Of a stretch of 64,000 nt of DNA, positions 45,701-60,700 are shown in pieces. How positions within the stretch are numbered: the first letter of the stretch is position 1; every line of letters begins with the position of its first letter. The stretch is taken from NCBI GenBank assembly GCA_013396995.1, contig VWZP01008345.1:1554551-1618550 (forward strand), written 5' to 3'. Origin of the DNA: Dicaeum eximium (Eukaryota; Chordata; Aves; Passeriformes; Dicaeidae). Below the pieces are notes generated by a model, which was not told where the DNA came from, made no database searches, and worked only from the letters and a program-made list of their open reading frames with translations. The position numbers and the translations under genes are program-made.

Positions 45701-48700
45701 TAGCAGAGAGGCCTTTGCCTCTGAAGAGGACAGAGTTACTTCGTATTCTTGGTAGCCAAACTAGAAGGACATCCATCTTGTGAGGGATTCTGAATGGTTC
45801 CTTGGTGATGGGGAGGTGTGAAGGAGGTTGCTTGTGCACCTGATCTGTACTGATAAGTAAATTAGACTGATGGTGTCATGGAAGGAGTCCAGCAAAGTGA
45901 ATGTGTATTTCAGGGCTGCCTAAAGAACTTTGCTTTTTCTAATCCCATTCATGTACATGGGAGTTTATGTATCTCCAGCTTGTTGTTTAAATGAACTCAC
46001 TGTACCAAACCCATCTCTGTGTGAGATTTGCCCTGTGGATTTGAATGATGCTGCTTATGTACTTAAATTTGCTGTAAACCTGTAGAAATGATAGAAACTG
46101 TGGGGTTGGGTTTTAATTGGTATGTTTGGTGTTGTGCCATGGTAATTAGCTGCCTTTCCCTGATATTCTTTAGGTTGAACTGGAAATGGCCATTGACACT
46201 TTGAATCCCAACTATTGTCGCAGCAAGGGAGAGCAGATCGCGCTCAACGTCGATGGCACATGCACAGATGAAACGAGCACCTATTCCTCGTAGGTGTCCT
46301 CTTTGCCTTCCTTTCCTGTCTGGGGTGAGCACAGATATCTGTGTGTCCACCAGTGGCTGGACAGTTGCAGGGGCTGCTTTGGACACTGTTCCATAGCAAG
46401 TATTCCTGAGAGTAACCTATGTTTTTTGGGATGCATCATGAATTCAGATTTGCAGACAGAACTAATGGATATTTGGTGCAGTTGTTGAGAGTCCATTTTG
46501 AGAATTGGTGCTTTCAGACTTTTGGCACGTGCATGCCATATTGCCTGTTGAATGCCATCTCACTGCCCTCCTCTGTCTGCAGGAAGCTGATGGACAAGCA
46601 AACTTTCTGCTCTTCCCAAGCTGCCAGTAATGTTTCCCGCTATGCAGCTGCTGTTTATAAAAAAGGTAAGTTTCTTTTGCTTAACCCTCACATCAGTGAA
46701 ACATATTCTTTTCAGTGTTAAGACCTCTTTGATCTTTTTATTTCAACGTAGGTTTTAATTGACTGATGGGTCTTTAAAGAATGGAAAGTTTTCCCTTATC
46801 AATGTCCCAAGAGTCCTTGAGTAGTTCTAGCAAAATTGTAAATATTATGTAAGAACACACTGGGTTTGTAGATGCCTCCAGAATCTTAACAGTTCATGGT
46901 GGCCTGAAATAATACGCCCTTGTAGCATGAAATTATAATTATTATTTATACTGCTTTCGTAATCTAATTTTGTCTGTCTCATTTTCCTGTTCAGTACTTT
47001 TTTCCCTCTCCTGACTGCCCAGGCCATCACAGAGTTTTGGTCTGGTGGTCATTTGAGATGACAATATGTAGACTGTTTTCAGTGATTGCTATTTTACTAG
47101 GGGTCTTCTGGACTATGGGTCAGGCCTGTGCCAGAATGTGGCTCTCTGCAAGTTCTGATTTCAACACAAAAGGCAAAATAACAGAAACAGGACTTGGTCT
47201 TTCATATTCCCTTGAAATCCTGAGTACTGGATGAATTTTTCACTGCAATCCCTTTTTACATTTTGCTCTATTAAATATTTATGCTCAATTGAAGCTGTGG
47301 CTTTACAGAGACAGGGAGATAATGAAAAGTTGTGTCCTTGTGCAGTGGAAAAAATCAATTTTAATCAACATTAATTCTCTTTTTCAGGTGAACTTCACTT
47401 GACTCCACTACATGGAATTCTTCAGCTGAGGCCAAGCTTCACCTACTTGGACAAGGCTGATGCAAAACACCGAGAAAGAGAAGCTGCTAATGAAGGTAAA
47501 TTCTCCACAACTGCATTTTCTTAGGGAAGGTGAGATATAAGTTCTCTTTATAATGTGACTGATAAGAGTCATAATTTTCTGAAGGTGTTTATTCTAACAG
47601 TCATTATTAGGCCATTTCCCAGATTGTTTCACTGATTTTGGTTTTTTTTACTGAAATGCTTTTATGGGCACAGTGGGGGGATTGGCAGAGGGATGGGAGG
47701 TGCTGGGTAGTGACAAAGGGTAGTGGTGGGGACTGTGTCACCACTGCCCCTGGAGAGGTCATGGCAACAGGGTGTCCTATCACACCAGCATCACAGGAGC
47801 AGTGTGGTGCTGTCATACATGGCATAGTTTGGCAGACTGGGATTGAGCCATGCATATGGAGTTCTCAGTGTGCTTTCTTCCTGCTTGGGCCCCCAGACTG
47901 GCTTTGGCTCTTTCACTGCAGTGGTGTGTTTATTTCTGTGTTTTCTGGCAGGTGGTGATTCATCCCAGGATGAAGCTGAAGATGATGTTAAGCAAATTAC
48001 TGTATGTCCACATTTTCCTTTCTATGCTGGTTCAGGCAACAGTTCACAAGAAAGCTTGACAATTCAGAGTGAAATGAAAGGACAGCAAACCTCAGCTAGT
48101 CCTGCTGACGCTGGGCTTGGGTGGGGAAGGCCAGGGGGACTCACCCTTGTTGCATAGGCATAAAGATGGCACTGAGAGCAAGGGGTGATTCACTGGGGCT
48201 AGGGCCCCTAGCTTGGTACTGATACATCAAATCAGTAATACAGATGGGTTTTTTCCAAGGGTTTTAGGGCTGTTTTGAATGATGCCCAAATCTTCTAGGT
48301 CCGGTTCTCCCGCCCTGAGACCGAACAAGCTCGGCAGCGACGTGTTCAGTCCTATGAGTTCCTGCAGAAGAGACAAGCAGAAGAGCACTGGGTTCACCTA
48401 CATTATTATGGCTTAAAGGTAGGTGTGTGCTGGCTCCTGAGGAGGCTGCCTGGGCCTGAAGGCTCAGCCAAGTCCAGAACTGTTTTTAAATCCGGGCCCA
48501 TGGGAATTAGGGAATCATCAAAAGATAATGAAGAGAAGGTGTGTAGGCTAGAGCAGACCCTGCAGTGCTCTGTATCTCCTCTGCTGGATAATGCTTTGGG
48601 GTCTCCACACTTCCAAGCTGAGAGCTGGACAAATATAAAGGGGGAGGGGGGGCTCTGAATGTAAGAATCATTTGGGTCTTGGATTATAAACTGGACTTTG

Positions 48701-51700
48701 TGAAAGACGTGGGAAACCCATTCAGTCAGGTGTGAGAAATCCTGTTTGGCTGACTTGTGTTGTCTGTCAGGAGGTTTCAAAGGTATAGCAAGGGAAATGT
48801 TCCCACATCACATGAGCATCATAGAAGGAAGTGAAAGAAGAACATCAGAAAGCGAGGTGAAACACTTGAGTGGTGTAATGATGACAGGATGGTCATAGTT
48901 TGGAATGAGAAATCCAGTTCTCTGGCATTTTGTATATTTTCAGTATATGATAATGACTCTTGTTTTTTCCCTATTTCCAGGATAGCCGTTCTGAACACGA
49001 GCGCCAGTATTTATTTAGTCAAGGTCATGGCCTTGCTGAAAACACAGAATTAATTAAATCTCCCAGGTAATGGTTTGGTGGTTTCCTGTAGAAATGGCAG
49101 TTATTAGTTGGGATTGTTTTCAGAGTAATAAGCAGGTATATTCTTTAAAAATCTGCTCTTTGAAAATCCCATTTATGATAAAAGTTGAATTGTTTTAAAA
49201 AAATACAGAAACAAACTAGCTTTCATCTTACTGAGGTTACTTTCTTTGTTCCCCTGTATCCTTGAGATTAAAACCTCTTGGGTTTTTTCTCAGCATTGTA
49301 GCTTCTTGTACGTTATCACAACCCTACATTATTTGGACTGTGAATACTGCAAAGGAAAATTAAAACAAACTTCTTCTCGTTAATATAAATTAATACTCTG
49401 AAGCCAATAACTTCCATTGTTAGCAAATCTTATAAAACTTCCCTTTGGGATTTGTGGGGACAACTGAAACTACCTGAAAGGTGTTTGTGTCTGTTTATTG
49501 GTGACTTCTCTACAGGAGCCCTCCATAGTGCAGTCAGTGCTTCCCTGTCATCTGGGACAGCCATGGCCCAAGTAATAGTGAGGTGGCATAGTCTGGCCAC
49601 ACTGGTAATGGTGTGGGCATGTTTTTCTTAACATTTAACATCAGTAAATCAGTGGTAGGTGTTCTGAAGAGTCTTTTGGATCTGGTTCTTTCTCACATAC
49701 ACTGGTAATTGCACGGGTGGGACAGAAATTTTCCTTGTTGCTGGCCTGATTGTCTGTGTCTGTGAGGTTTTGCATGGCCCCCCTGATGGCTGTCAGAGCA
49801 CCTGTGTTTAATGTATTTCCTTGTGCAGATCCTCTGTTTGGACACCTCTGCTGTACAAAAGAGCTGGGATTCTGACTCACATTTGCTTCATACTCTCTTT
49901 TTGGGCAGATGAATGTCAGTAACTTTTACTAATTCTGAGGAGGTGGGAGTGGAAGGGAGAGCTCTTTTCAGGCTGTTTATTTTGTAGATGTACACAAGCA
50001 GGTTTACTCTAAGTGAGAAATTACTGTCCTTAAGCCTGGCAAGTCCCAAGACAAGCATTTTAAAGAATGTGTTTCCTTTTCTTCTAGTGAATATTTAATG
50101 ATGCTGATGCCTCCAAGCATAGAGGAAGAGAAGTAAGTGTTTGTACATAATGTTCAAAGTCTACATTGGCTGGTTTCTCCTTTTAATGGGCTGCAAATCT
50201 GTTTGTTTATCTGCAGTGACAAACCAATGGCTCCAAGCAATGTGCTTTCTATGGCCCAGCTGAGAACTTTACCCCTTGCTGATCAGATCAAGATCCTGAT
50301 GAAGAATGGTTTGTAGCTTTTGTCATACATTTCCACTTCACTTTGTGGCTTCTGGTCGCCTCAGATAAGGTGCCTTCCCCTGTATTACCAGTTCTGTCAC
50401 CCCACCAGACAGACAGTCTGGCTCTGATTCTCTGAAGAATCTAAATCCAAGGCTTTCCCTGAGAAGAGCAGTGACAGCTGATCTGGCTGTTGATACACTT
50501 GCCATCAATTTAGTGTTAGAAAAATTTCTGATTTGATGATAGCTTTCTGGGTACACTTATTTCAGCAAGGATCTCCTGGAATGTGGGGCCTGAGCATGTA
50601 CAGCCTGCGTTTTGGCATTTTCTGGGAAGTTTTTAATGAGTGTCACTTAGGAATTTTGTTTTGTCTCTTCAGGATTACTCTCTGATGAGAGGAAATCCTG
50701 AGGATTTTGCCTCAGGAGCGTCCTGCCTTGTCAGGTATCTCTGCTTACAGATATTGCCAAAGGCATAGGTTTTAGGTTTTTAAAAAGTTATTATTTTTTT
50801 AATACATTAATTTGTGACCAGTTCAGCCGGTCAACTCTGCTGCAACACTAGCACATTCTTTCAGAACAGATGATGCCTACAGCACAGGGGGGGTTAAAAC
50901 TGAGTAAAACTAAGGCTTTATTTCTTTCCCCAAGATAAATCTTTGGGAAAAGAAATCTCCAGAAATCCCCAGAAGCCCCGTTCCTGGGTGTGCGAGTGGT
51001 GTCTGAGGCTCTGTGTTTGCCTTGCAGTGAAGGTGATGCCGTTCGCCAACCTGCTGAGTCTGCTGGGCTCGGGCACCGACCCCACGGCCGTGCTGCGCTG
51101 CGTGCAGCAGGTGGCGCTGCTGGTCCAGGGAAACTGGGTGGTGAAGAGGTACGGCCCGGCTTTGTCCGCGCACCGCGCCGGGAACGCGCCGGGAATGCTC
51201 CGGCACCGCGAGCTTTGTGTGCCCGCCCTCCCGGCCCAAAACACCCGCGCTCCCAACTCGCAGCTCTGCGAACCTTTGGTTTCATGTCTGTGTCTCGGTG
51301 CAGTCAGCTCTCGCGTATCCAAAGGGTTGCTGTGAAAGGATAATGCCTCAGTAGCGGTGCCAAGTGGCATGATGGCTGAGCAGTGGTGTAGTCTGTGTTT
51401 GCATCTGAGTTATGACAGGTTTTTGATGTCTGCACTCACGTTCTTTTGTGAGAGAGCTGTTCTGAGTTCTTCCAGAGATTAGCATCAAATGGAAACACAG
51501 AAAATTAAACCAATGTCAGCTATAGTATTTCTTAGCAAAATGCAGCCCTGTAAGGATCTCTGCAGCCCCACTGGTGTTCATCAGTGGATGCTGCTCTTGT
51601 TAGCTGAAAACGACCCTCTAGAAGGCATTCAATAAATCAAGCATGGGGGTACTGAGTGTACCACATGAATTGGAGTCTGTATAATCTTCCTGTTTATTAG

Positions 51701-54700
51701 GATAGAGCATCCTATTTGGAATTGAAGTCTAAAATGCAGTACGATTTTTTTTACCTGGGTGGAGCCCTGCATGCAGAGATTTACAGTCTCTGGAATAGCT
51801 GTGTTAAGATGAATGGCATCAGCTGCCAGTCCAAGTGTGCCAGCAGGGTGTGTCAGCTACTGTGATACAGACCTGTATTAGCAATGGGCCCAGCTTTTAC
51901 AGCAACCCTGCTGTCCCTCCAGCTGTTACAGGAGAAAGCTGGGAGCAAGTTAAAAGACGATATATTAGCATTCAGCTTGTTCTTAGGTTAGAACTGATTC
52001 TTTGCTACTAGTCTGAGGAGGATGTGTGGATCTGTAGTGGATGGGGTGTTTGGGCACAGAGCAGCACACATCAGAGCTTTGAACAGAGTGGGGACCCATT
52101 TCTTTGGCCTGGGTAGGATCAAGATCATGAACCTGAGTTGCTGTGGGGCTTTGGAGAGGCTGGTAATACACGTCCTCAGCTGGCCCTGCAAGCAGACAAG
52201 GACACAGACACAGTAATATTGGTCTTGGGGCTGTTGATTCGAGTATGGCATTTTGTAATATTGTTCTGTTAAACCCTTGATTGCTGGGAAGGAAATAAAA
52301 AACTCTCTTGCCCGTACATCAGCATTCTGACTAAATGTTGCCTTTAAGGCTGCATATCAGGTTAGCCTAAGCACTTCTTGGGATCATTTTGGTCTTGTTT
52401 ACACAGATCCAAGGGAGGGTAGGCTTTGCAAGAACAAAGCAGAGCTTGTAGCTGTGTTGCACACACCTGCTTGCCACAAGGCTGTGCTTTGCTGGTCTAA
52501 GCCTTTCTGCACTAGTGTAATTGCAGTGGTGTAATTACACCAATATTGATGCCTTTAATGAAAATCACTCTTTGGATAAAGGTATAATTTAACTGCAGAA
52601 CAGGGAGGGCATGTTTGTTATGTTAATCTTCACTAATGCCATTTTTCTGGAGTACCTAGTAACTAATTTCTCTTCCTTTTTAATTAACAGTGATGTTCTC
52701 TACCCGAAAGATACTTCTAGTCCCCATAGTGGAGTTCCTGCAGAAGTGCTCTGTAGAGGGAGAGATTTTGTTGTAAGTATAAAAGTGTTTGTTGCTTTTA
52801 AGGGAAAACACAGGTGAAGCTTGCCTGGGAGGCCACAGCATTGCAAAACTCTTCTGCTCTACTGCAGTGAGGTGGTTCCTCCAAGGAGGTTGGTTGTGCT
52901 TTAATCCTGAAGGGGTTGTTACAAGTCTGCCGTGGGAGGTTCAGATCATCTGTCATTAGCAGCATTCATCCCTTTCTAACACATGCTGGAGAGCACTATC
53001 ACATTGCCCCCACAATGTGGGGCTTGCAGAACAGCCAGGTCTGGATAATGAAGTGCTTGTTTCTCCAGCTCTATTTCCATGGGCTCAGGACTGAAGGCTC
53101 AGGAGGGCAGTGTGGGTAAGCCTTGTGCTCCCTGAGCATGCACTGTTGATCTTTAAAAAGGACTTCATTCCCTAGGGCTGCTAATCAGTGAAAGGACTTT
53201 GTTCCCAGGCACCTTTTGTCAGCAGTAGCTGCACATGGAGGCTGAAATGAATACAGGTCTTGTAAACACACACATAACCACAGCAAAAAGGAACAACCTC
53301 ACCATTGTGTTTATTTTCACTGACCATGGAAAGAATTAATTCCTACGTGATTCCTAAGTTCATAATCAGTTTATGGCTTCTGCCCCACCAGAGCAAATCT
53401 GATGAGTGCACAGCTCTCATTTGTTTCAGTTAGACCTGACTTTTTGCAGTTTGTTCATGAGGTTTAGTCTGAACAGGAGAATGCCGTGCAAGAGACTTGA
53501 AGGGTATTACAGTACTGCTGTAAGATCAAACTGATGGTGATTGAAGCTGACTTTTCCTTGTCTCTTGATGTCTGCTCAAGACACTGCCATATGGAGACCT
53601 GGATTCAGGTGTGACCCAGTGACATAAGTGTTTAGGACACAGCAGATTAGGTGACATGTCATGCGTAAAGTTCAGGGACCGGAATTGTTATGCTCAGTTA
53701 AGTAAAGAATACTGTTTTCATATTTAGGATTAAAAGATACATTATTTTCATTTGAATTATGTCAAATATACCTTCCATGAGAAATGGATCTGTGTCTATC
53801 TTAAAGGCAAATAATTTGCTGATTAATACTACAAGAAGGAAAAAGTTAAAATGTTAGAAAATAGAAAGGATCAATATTTCTGGCTTTCAGACAAAGAGAA
53901 ATGTGTGGTTTTAAGACTTAAAAGTAGTATGTAATGCTGTATTGCATCTGTGGAGAAAATGTGTTCTAGCTTAAAAGGGAATTTTATTTCCCTGGATATG
54001 TTTGTATAAAGTAATTAGTAAGTTAAAAGAATATTTATGGACTTCTTGTGCTTTAAAACAGAAATGCCCTGTGCCCTAAAGTGGATTGGGTTTGTGTGTT
54101 TGTGGGCAGAGAGAAGCTGAATGGGAGAGAAGGAGGCGGGGATGATGTCATAGGGCAGGAGGAAATTGTCACTAATGAGATTTTGGATTCTTAGCAACAT
54201 TAATACACACAGCCTGAAAGAGGCTGTAGCTTATTTAAATGGAGACAGGAAGACATGAAAGGTTGTGTTCAGGCAGTGTTCTGCCCAAATCCTGTCAGCC
54301 TGCCCTCAGCAGCTGCCCCTCAGGATTTGGACCTCAGGAGCTGCTGTGCAGAGCACCTGGCTGTCCCCTATCTGGGAACAAGTGTGTGAGTGACAGGACA
54401 TCTTGGCATAACTGTAGGTGACTGTGATGGGGGTGGAAGAAGGGAACAGGCACTTTGTAGGGGCTCTGTGCTGCTGAAGGGCAGCAGTCATCAGCCTCCA
54501 CAGGCCCCTGTGTAAGGGTGCATGGAGAGTGTCTCTAGGCTGTTGATGAGGTATGTGAGAAGTGACTTCAGGGATCCCACCATCACTGCAGTGGTTTTGG
54601 TGGGGTTCCTTTTTATTTTGAAACTAAATGGAGTTTGAGTTCAAGAGATTCCTCATAGCTTTTGTAGTCATAGGTTTGCCAAGGCACACCATGGACTCTC

Positions 54701-57700
54701 AAAGCTTTTGGGCCTGTGTTCATGGCTGTTTGAGGACAGTAGGAGCCGGGAAATGTTTTTCCTCTAGCTGGCTGAGAATTACTTACTTCTACATTCTTGA
54801 AAGGAATAGGAGTTCTATTTTTGTGGTAACATCGTTGAACAGGGTCAGTACTACAACTTGAGTAAAGCTACATGCAGTTATTAGGTTTTCCTCTTTTGTT
54901 CCCTTCCTAGATGTGGAAGTTCACACAGGACCGCTGGGTTGTGAGAAAGGAAGTAGCAGCAGTTACAAAAGTGAGTGGTTTCCTTTTCTTCCTAAATCCA
55001 AAGGTGGTGATAAGTTGGCCAAATGCTGCTGGGCATTGTGTGGGTGTAGGTAGTGGATGCTGCTGTAAGTCCTCCCTCTCACAAGGAAAGTGCCTGCTTT
55101 GCTCTCCATTTGGAACAGGTATAGATAATACTCTTTCTAGAGAAAAACATTCTGAGCAGCTCCCACAAGTTTCCACAACTCCAAGACTGGCCTTGTAGCT
55201 GAGCCACTGGAGTGCTTCAGGTTCTCTCTTGTGTTTCAGTGGAAAGCTGGGCACAGTTTGAATTGAGCTGCCTGAAGGAGCTTACATAGCCCACAGTAGC
55301 TGCTCTGCTTTGGGTGTCTTAAGAGCAACTCTTCTGTTGGCAGTTGCCAGTTACAATATTGAGTAAAAACTTCAAAGCAGCTCAGTCACCTGAACATTCT
55401 GTTAAAAGTGGCAAATGAATGAGAAAATGAACAACAAACCCCAAATTCTTTAAAATGCACTAAAATGATAAAACACAAGTCAGTTTATGCACAGACCATC
55501 TATTTTTGGAATGCAATAACCAGTGCTGCATAAAAGCTGGGCATGTGTAGGTGCAGCATGTCTGGCTTACAGCTCTAAATTAAGATTAACATTGGAGAAT
55601 ATGCTTCTCTTCCCCATAGAGCCTTTTCATCTCAGTTTGGAAACTCCCTTTTCTTCATAAAACATGCCATGAGCTATTTGACTCTGGGGTGATTAATCAC
55701 CACTGCTCTCTGAAGTCCTGGGCTTTTAACAGTGTGTGAAAGTGTTGGTGCTGCAGAGCAGGATGAGTATCTCTGACTTAGCTGGGTGTGTGCCCAGGGA
55801 GGTTCTCCTCACACACCAAATCTGCCCAGCTCTCCTGTCTCATGCACAATGCTCATTGCTGCATCTGTCCTGTGTGAACTGACTTCATGTGATTTATGCT
55901 TTTTCTTTTTCTTTTAGCTTTGCCCAGAAGATGTGAAAGACTTTCTAGAGCACATGTCTGTGGCAAGAATAAACAAAGGTTGGGAGTTCATGCTCCCTTA
56001 CGATGAAGATTTTGTTAAGAAGCATCCAGATATAGTTCAGAGGCAACAGATGCTGTGGATGGGCATTCAGGCCAAGTAAATAGTTTACTGTATTTTGGGG
56101 AATAAGCTAAAAGCAAAGAACTGTTTAGCACAAATGTTCTATAGACACTGATAGGTAATCTGATTTGTATTAACCTCCCTCACAGTGCCTATGCATGCAG
56201 ACATAACAACTGAAACTGTCCTGGAATATTGTGTCTTTGTCTTTCAGATTAGAAAAGGTCTATAATCTCTTAAAGGAGCACTTGACACCAAAGAAACAAG
56301 AGGCACAATCAGGTAAATGGAATTGTGCTTGGATCATGTTGAAGCACTTGGATGTATTCATCTGCCCATCCATATTCCTGAGTGATGTTTTGCAGTTCCT
56401 CTCTGGTTTTGAATGTGGTGGAGACTGGTTTTGTTTAATGTCTTTTCTTATTATTTCCTCTGGAATATTTAGGACAGATCTTGGTCGGTACTAATGTATT
56501 AATACATTTGAAGTTGGGGTGACACCAGCTACTGTGGCATCCTTGTAGCAGAGCCAGGAGGAGTCTGTGGCCCTGGGGTTTCACTGTGACACTGTAAAAT
56601 CAGCTGGTTCTTTTACCCACTTGCTCATTTAAGGCAGCCTGTGGGGTGTCACCAGCTCCTGAGGGGAGGACAGACAGGGCCAGTGCACAAGTAATTCTCA
56701 TCTCTCAATTTAATGTTAATGCAATTTAATGTGAATGAGGTGATTTTTTACTTCCCTGATTTGCACAGGGCTCTTTGGTGTGCTTGAGGGCCAAGCAGTT
56801 ACTGGAGAATGTGGTGGCAGGAGGCTGTAAGGAGGTGTGAAGCTGTCTGGTTTTGACGTCCTTCTCCACTCTGGATGCCAGTGAGAGTATTAAAGTAGCT
56901 GCTCCAAAGTCCTAAAAGATTGTGAAAACTTGAGATTCCAGAGTTTTAACTGGACGTTTGGCTCAGTGCCAGACACTGGAGCAACTGGGGAGTGTAAGCA
57001 GAACTGACAAAGGAGCATATGAATCCATTTCAATAGCCTGTGTCTGATGTGCTCAGAAGGATTAGGTGTTGGGTTATTTGGAGGGGATTAGTGATTCTAA
57101 CAGCAGAGAAGCTAACAGCATGTGTGCTGGGCATGCCTTTGCCTCAAACACTGCACTCCTTGCTTTGGCAAGGGCTGGATTACTCTGCTGCCAACACGCC
57201 CCTTGCTTTCACCTTTGGATGGCTGGGTGTGGAGAGGGGGAGAAGTGCAGGATTCCATGGGAAAGAACTCCTTCCTGTCCCTGTCTCCCCATTACTGGGT
57301 AATTACACTAAGCAGGGGGTCTCAGCCTCTGTGCTGTGCACCTCATGCTGCAGGGGTGTTCAGGTTCACTGTTAACCCTTCCACACTCCTCCCTGTACCT
57401 GGTGACATCCTGGTGCTGCCTCTGGCAGGGCCTGCACCAGGCCCCACCAGCCACTAGAGAATCTAAAAGACAAAAAGAAGAGTTGTTGGACAAAGAAGTA
57501 TTTGAGTCACAAGCAGAGATGTGTAAGCAGTCTGCATCCTGCTTTCCTGAATTGTGGAAAAGGCCCTGGTGGTTGAACAAACACACTTTGCTTTGGATTC
57601 CTTGACCAGAGCTCCCTTCCCCAAGCATTTGGCTTTAGAAAAACAAGCACACACTGACCTCAAAAAACCAGCAAAACCCCCCAAAACTAATGTAAAATCT

Positions 57701-60700
57701 AATCAACAGACTGGGTTTACCCCTTAGATTTCATAAGGAGATGATGTTTCCTGGTTTTATTTTACTATGAGCCCTGCTGAGATTTATGGTACCTTTTGTT
57801 TCTTACCAGCTCATCCATTGCTGGTTTCTGGGGAGCAAAGGGTCAACATGGCTAAAGCAAAAGTCAAGCAGAACTATGGGCAGCTGGAGAAGGAGTTCCA
57901 GAAGCAGAAGGCAGAGATGAAATCCAACGACGCCTCGGCCAAGGCGGATGTTCCCAATATCCGCATTAAAGAGGAGCCTGTGAGTGTGGAGGAGCCCATG
58001 GATACCTCAGCCCACGAGGGCCTCAACAATGGCCTGGTGAATGGCCTGCACCCAGCCCAGGGCCCCATGGACCCTGTCAATGGCCACCTGCCCGGGGGCT
58101 GCATCGACAGGGTCGCCCAGGAACTGAAGGCCTTTGTGTCCTCGACATTTAAGAAACAATTTGTACTCACCCTGAGTGAGCTTAAACGGTTATTTAACCT
58201 TCACTTAGCCAGTCTGCCTCCAGGACATACCTTGTTCAGTGGCATTTCAGACAAAATGTTACAGGACATGGTGTTGGACACTGGCTGCAAACAGATTTTG
58301 GTGCCTGTAAGTATGGTTTTCCCTTGGTGTGCTTTGGGGAAGGGATGGGGGCAGTTAAACATCTGAGATGTGAAATATTTGTGTCCAGTGCTGGTGACCA
58401 GAAGGACACGTGCTTGGAGTAACTGTCCAATATTGGACCTGTTGAAGCTGCTGGAATTCTGTCTGGGTGCTGCTTCTGGCAGGCTCTGCACTCTGCCCTC
58501 TGTGCCCTGCTGTCCTTGGGGCTCTGTTTCCACATCCAAGGTGTTGGGCCATAGTGATTTGCTGTCCCAACTTGTTCCTGTTAACATGATCTAAGGCAGT
58601 CCCAGATTTCCATCAGCTCTCATGGAATTGCACAAGCTCCTTCCCTCAGGGACAGGGACCCAGCTGGAAGAGGAAAGGTGACATTGGCTGCCTGGGAGCA
58701 GCAGGGCACACCCAGCAGAGCCTTTGGGAAGCAACAAAGCCCATCTGCAGCAGGTTTCCTTGGCCACTCTGTTTCCTCCTAGGCTGTGCAGAGGTGTCTG
58801 TTTCTTTGTCTGCATGGAAATGATGTGTGTGAGACAGAGCAGGGCTGTGAGACAGTGCATTGCTCAGGAGAGCAAAGGGAATCTGGCATCATGGGAAAGA
58901 GCCTAAAAGGAAATTAATTTTACAAGACATCTGGCACTGCTGATTGGATTACAACCAGAAGGAGCTTGGGAGCAGCTGCCTTTGGGGAGAGAGGAGAAGG
59001 AACATGTGAACTCAAAAGAGCAGGAAGCAGGAGGGCTGGGAGGGCCTGGAGCATGGGAGCTGCTGGGGGCAGCAGGAACGTGTTCAGTCATGTGCAGAGT
59101 ACATGCTGTGGCACCTGGGAACTGAGCAACAGCCTGGAAATGTCACTAGGGAGAGCACCAGTTGTGGTGCTGTCTGCTTCCTCTCCTGGCAGGTTCCAAG
59201 TCTGGTGCTTGCCTGGAACTGTGTCAGTGCTGGCCAGGCTCTCCCCTGCACCTGGTGTAATGTGTGCCTCTGCCATGCTGATGGTCAACACTGAGGTCAT
59301 TCCTCCTCTGTTACTTGGGACTGGGACTTGTTTGCTTTGGAAATTTGGGGATTTTGGAAATCCACACGAGAAGTGAACGTGAGATTGTTTCTCTTTCCAA
59401 AAGGCAAAATAAAATCCTGCTGAAGAGAGGTGGCCAGGAACTTCCTTCTGTGTGGAAAATGCTGTCACAGGAGACCTGCAGAGGTGCAGAAGTGGTGCCT
59501 GGAATGTCTCTTGAGGAGACTGTTGCAAGTTTTAGTTCTGCTGACTCAGAATTTACTGTGATACTTGAGCTTTTGTGTATGAGCCTGTACTGCTGTCAGC
59601 AATGTAAATCATTGCCCCTGAGCCTCCCCTGATGCTCTGGGCAGATGGCAGAGGTGCTGGGGCTGGGTTTACTCTTTGCATGGGCTCAGACACTTTGGTG
59701 TTTCTTGATTGCTCCCCTGGACAATTTTTTCAGAACTCAGCAAGGGCTCCTGAGCTCAGGGAAAGCCTGGAGGGTTGTTCAGCGTGGGATTTCATAGTTA
59801 CTCATTAGTTTGCTGTAATTGGAAGTGCTTTGGTGATAAAAATCAATGATCTGAGGTAATTAAAATTATGTTCTGTGGTGGGTGAAGATACTCTTGGCTT
59901 GAGTGCTTACCTATTATAGAAAACATGTGGCTGAAAATGGCAATTGAAACCTTACCAGGGGAATGCAGGATCTGTTACAGAGCTGACCAACAGCACCCAG
60001 GGTAGGAGATAAACTGTATTTGTGGGAGCCAGGAGAGGCCACCCCAGCTGCAGTGAGGCTGTGGGGATGCCTGCAGGGTGCTGTGCTTGCTGTGCTTTGT
60101 GGCCTCATGGAGCAGGAGCGAAAAGCACAGGTCAGGAGAGAGCAAATCCTGGGCTGGTGCTGCCATGGGAGAGGGTGAGGAGAGGGGACAGACACAGGAG
60201 AGGAGCCCTGGGCAGGCAGGACTCGGTGTCTGTGCCCTGAGCTGTGCAGGCTGAGCCCTCTCCCTCCCTGTGGGAAGGACTCTGGCTCCTGAGGATCCAC
60301 ACCCATTTCCTGCAGACTGGGGGTGCCTGGCTCCTGCCATGGTTCCCTTCCCATGGCCTGTGGAGTGGCAAGGTTCTGCCCAAAACTTGAGGATATTTTT
60401 GAGGCCTCAGGAAATGATGTAATTGTTGTGTGTGTGTGTGTCCTGCCTGGCTGGGCTGGCAGGAGGGGACTCACAGAGAACCCTGCAGGCTGGTACCACT
60501 GCCAGGCTCCCTGGGAGGTGAGATCAACAGTTTACCTTTAGGATTTCTCCAGCTGATAAGTTTTTTCTGGCACACTCAGCCCCTTCCATCTGGTGTAGCT
60601 GTAATGTGAGGCTGCCTGGCAGTGGCTCAGTGCTTGAGTGAGACTTCCCAGAGCTGAGGGCTCCTCCCTGAGAGGTTCCACTTGAACGTGGCAGCCCTGG

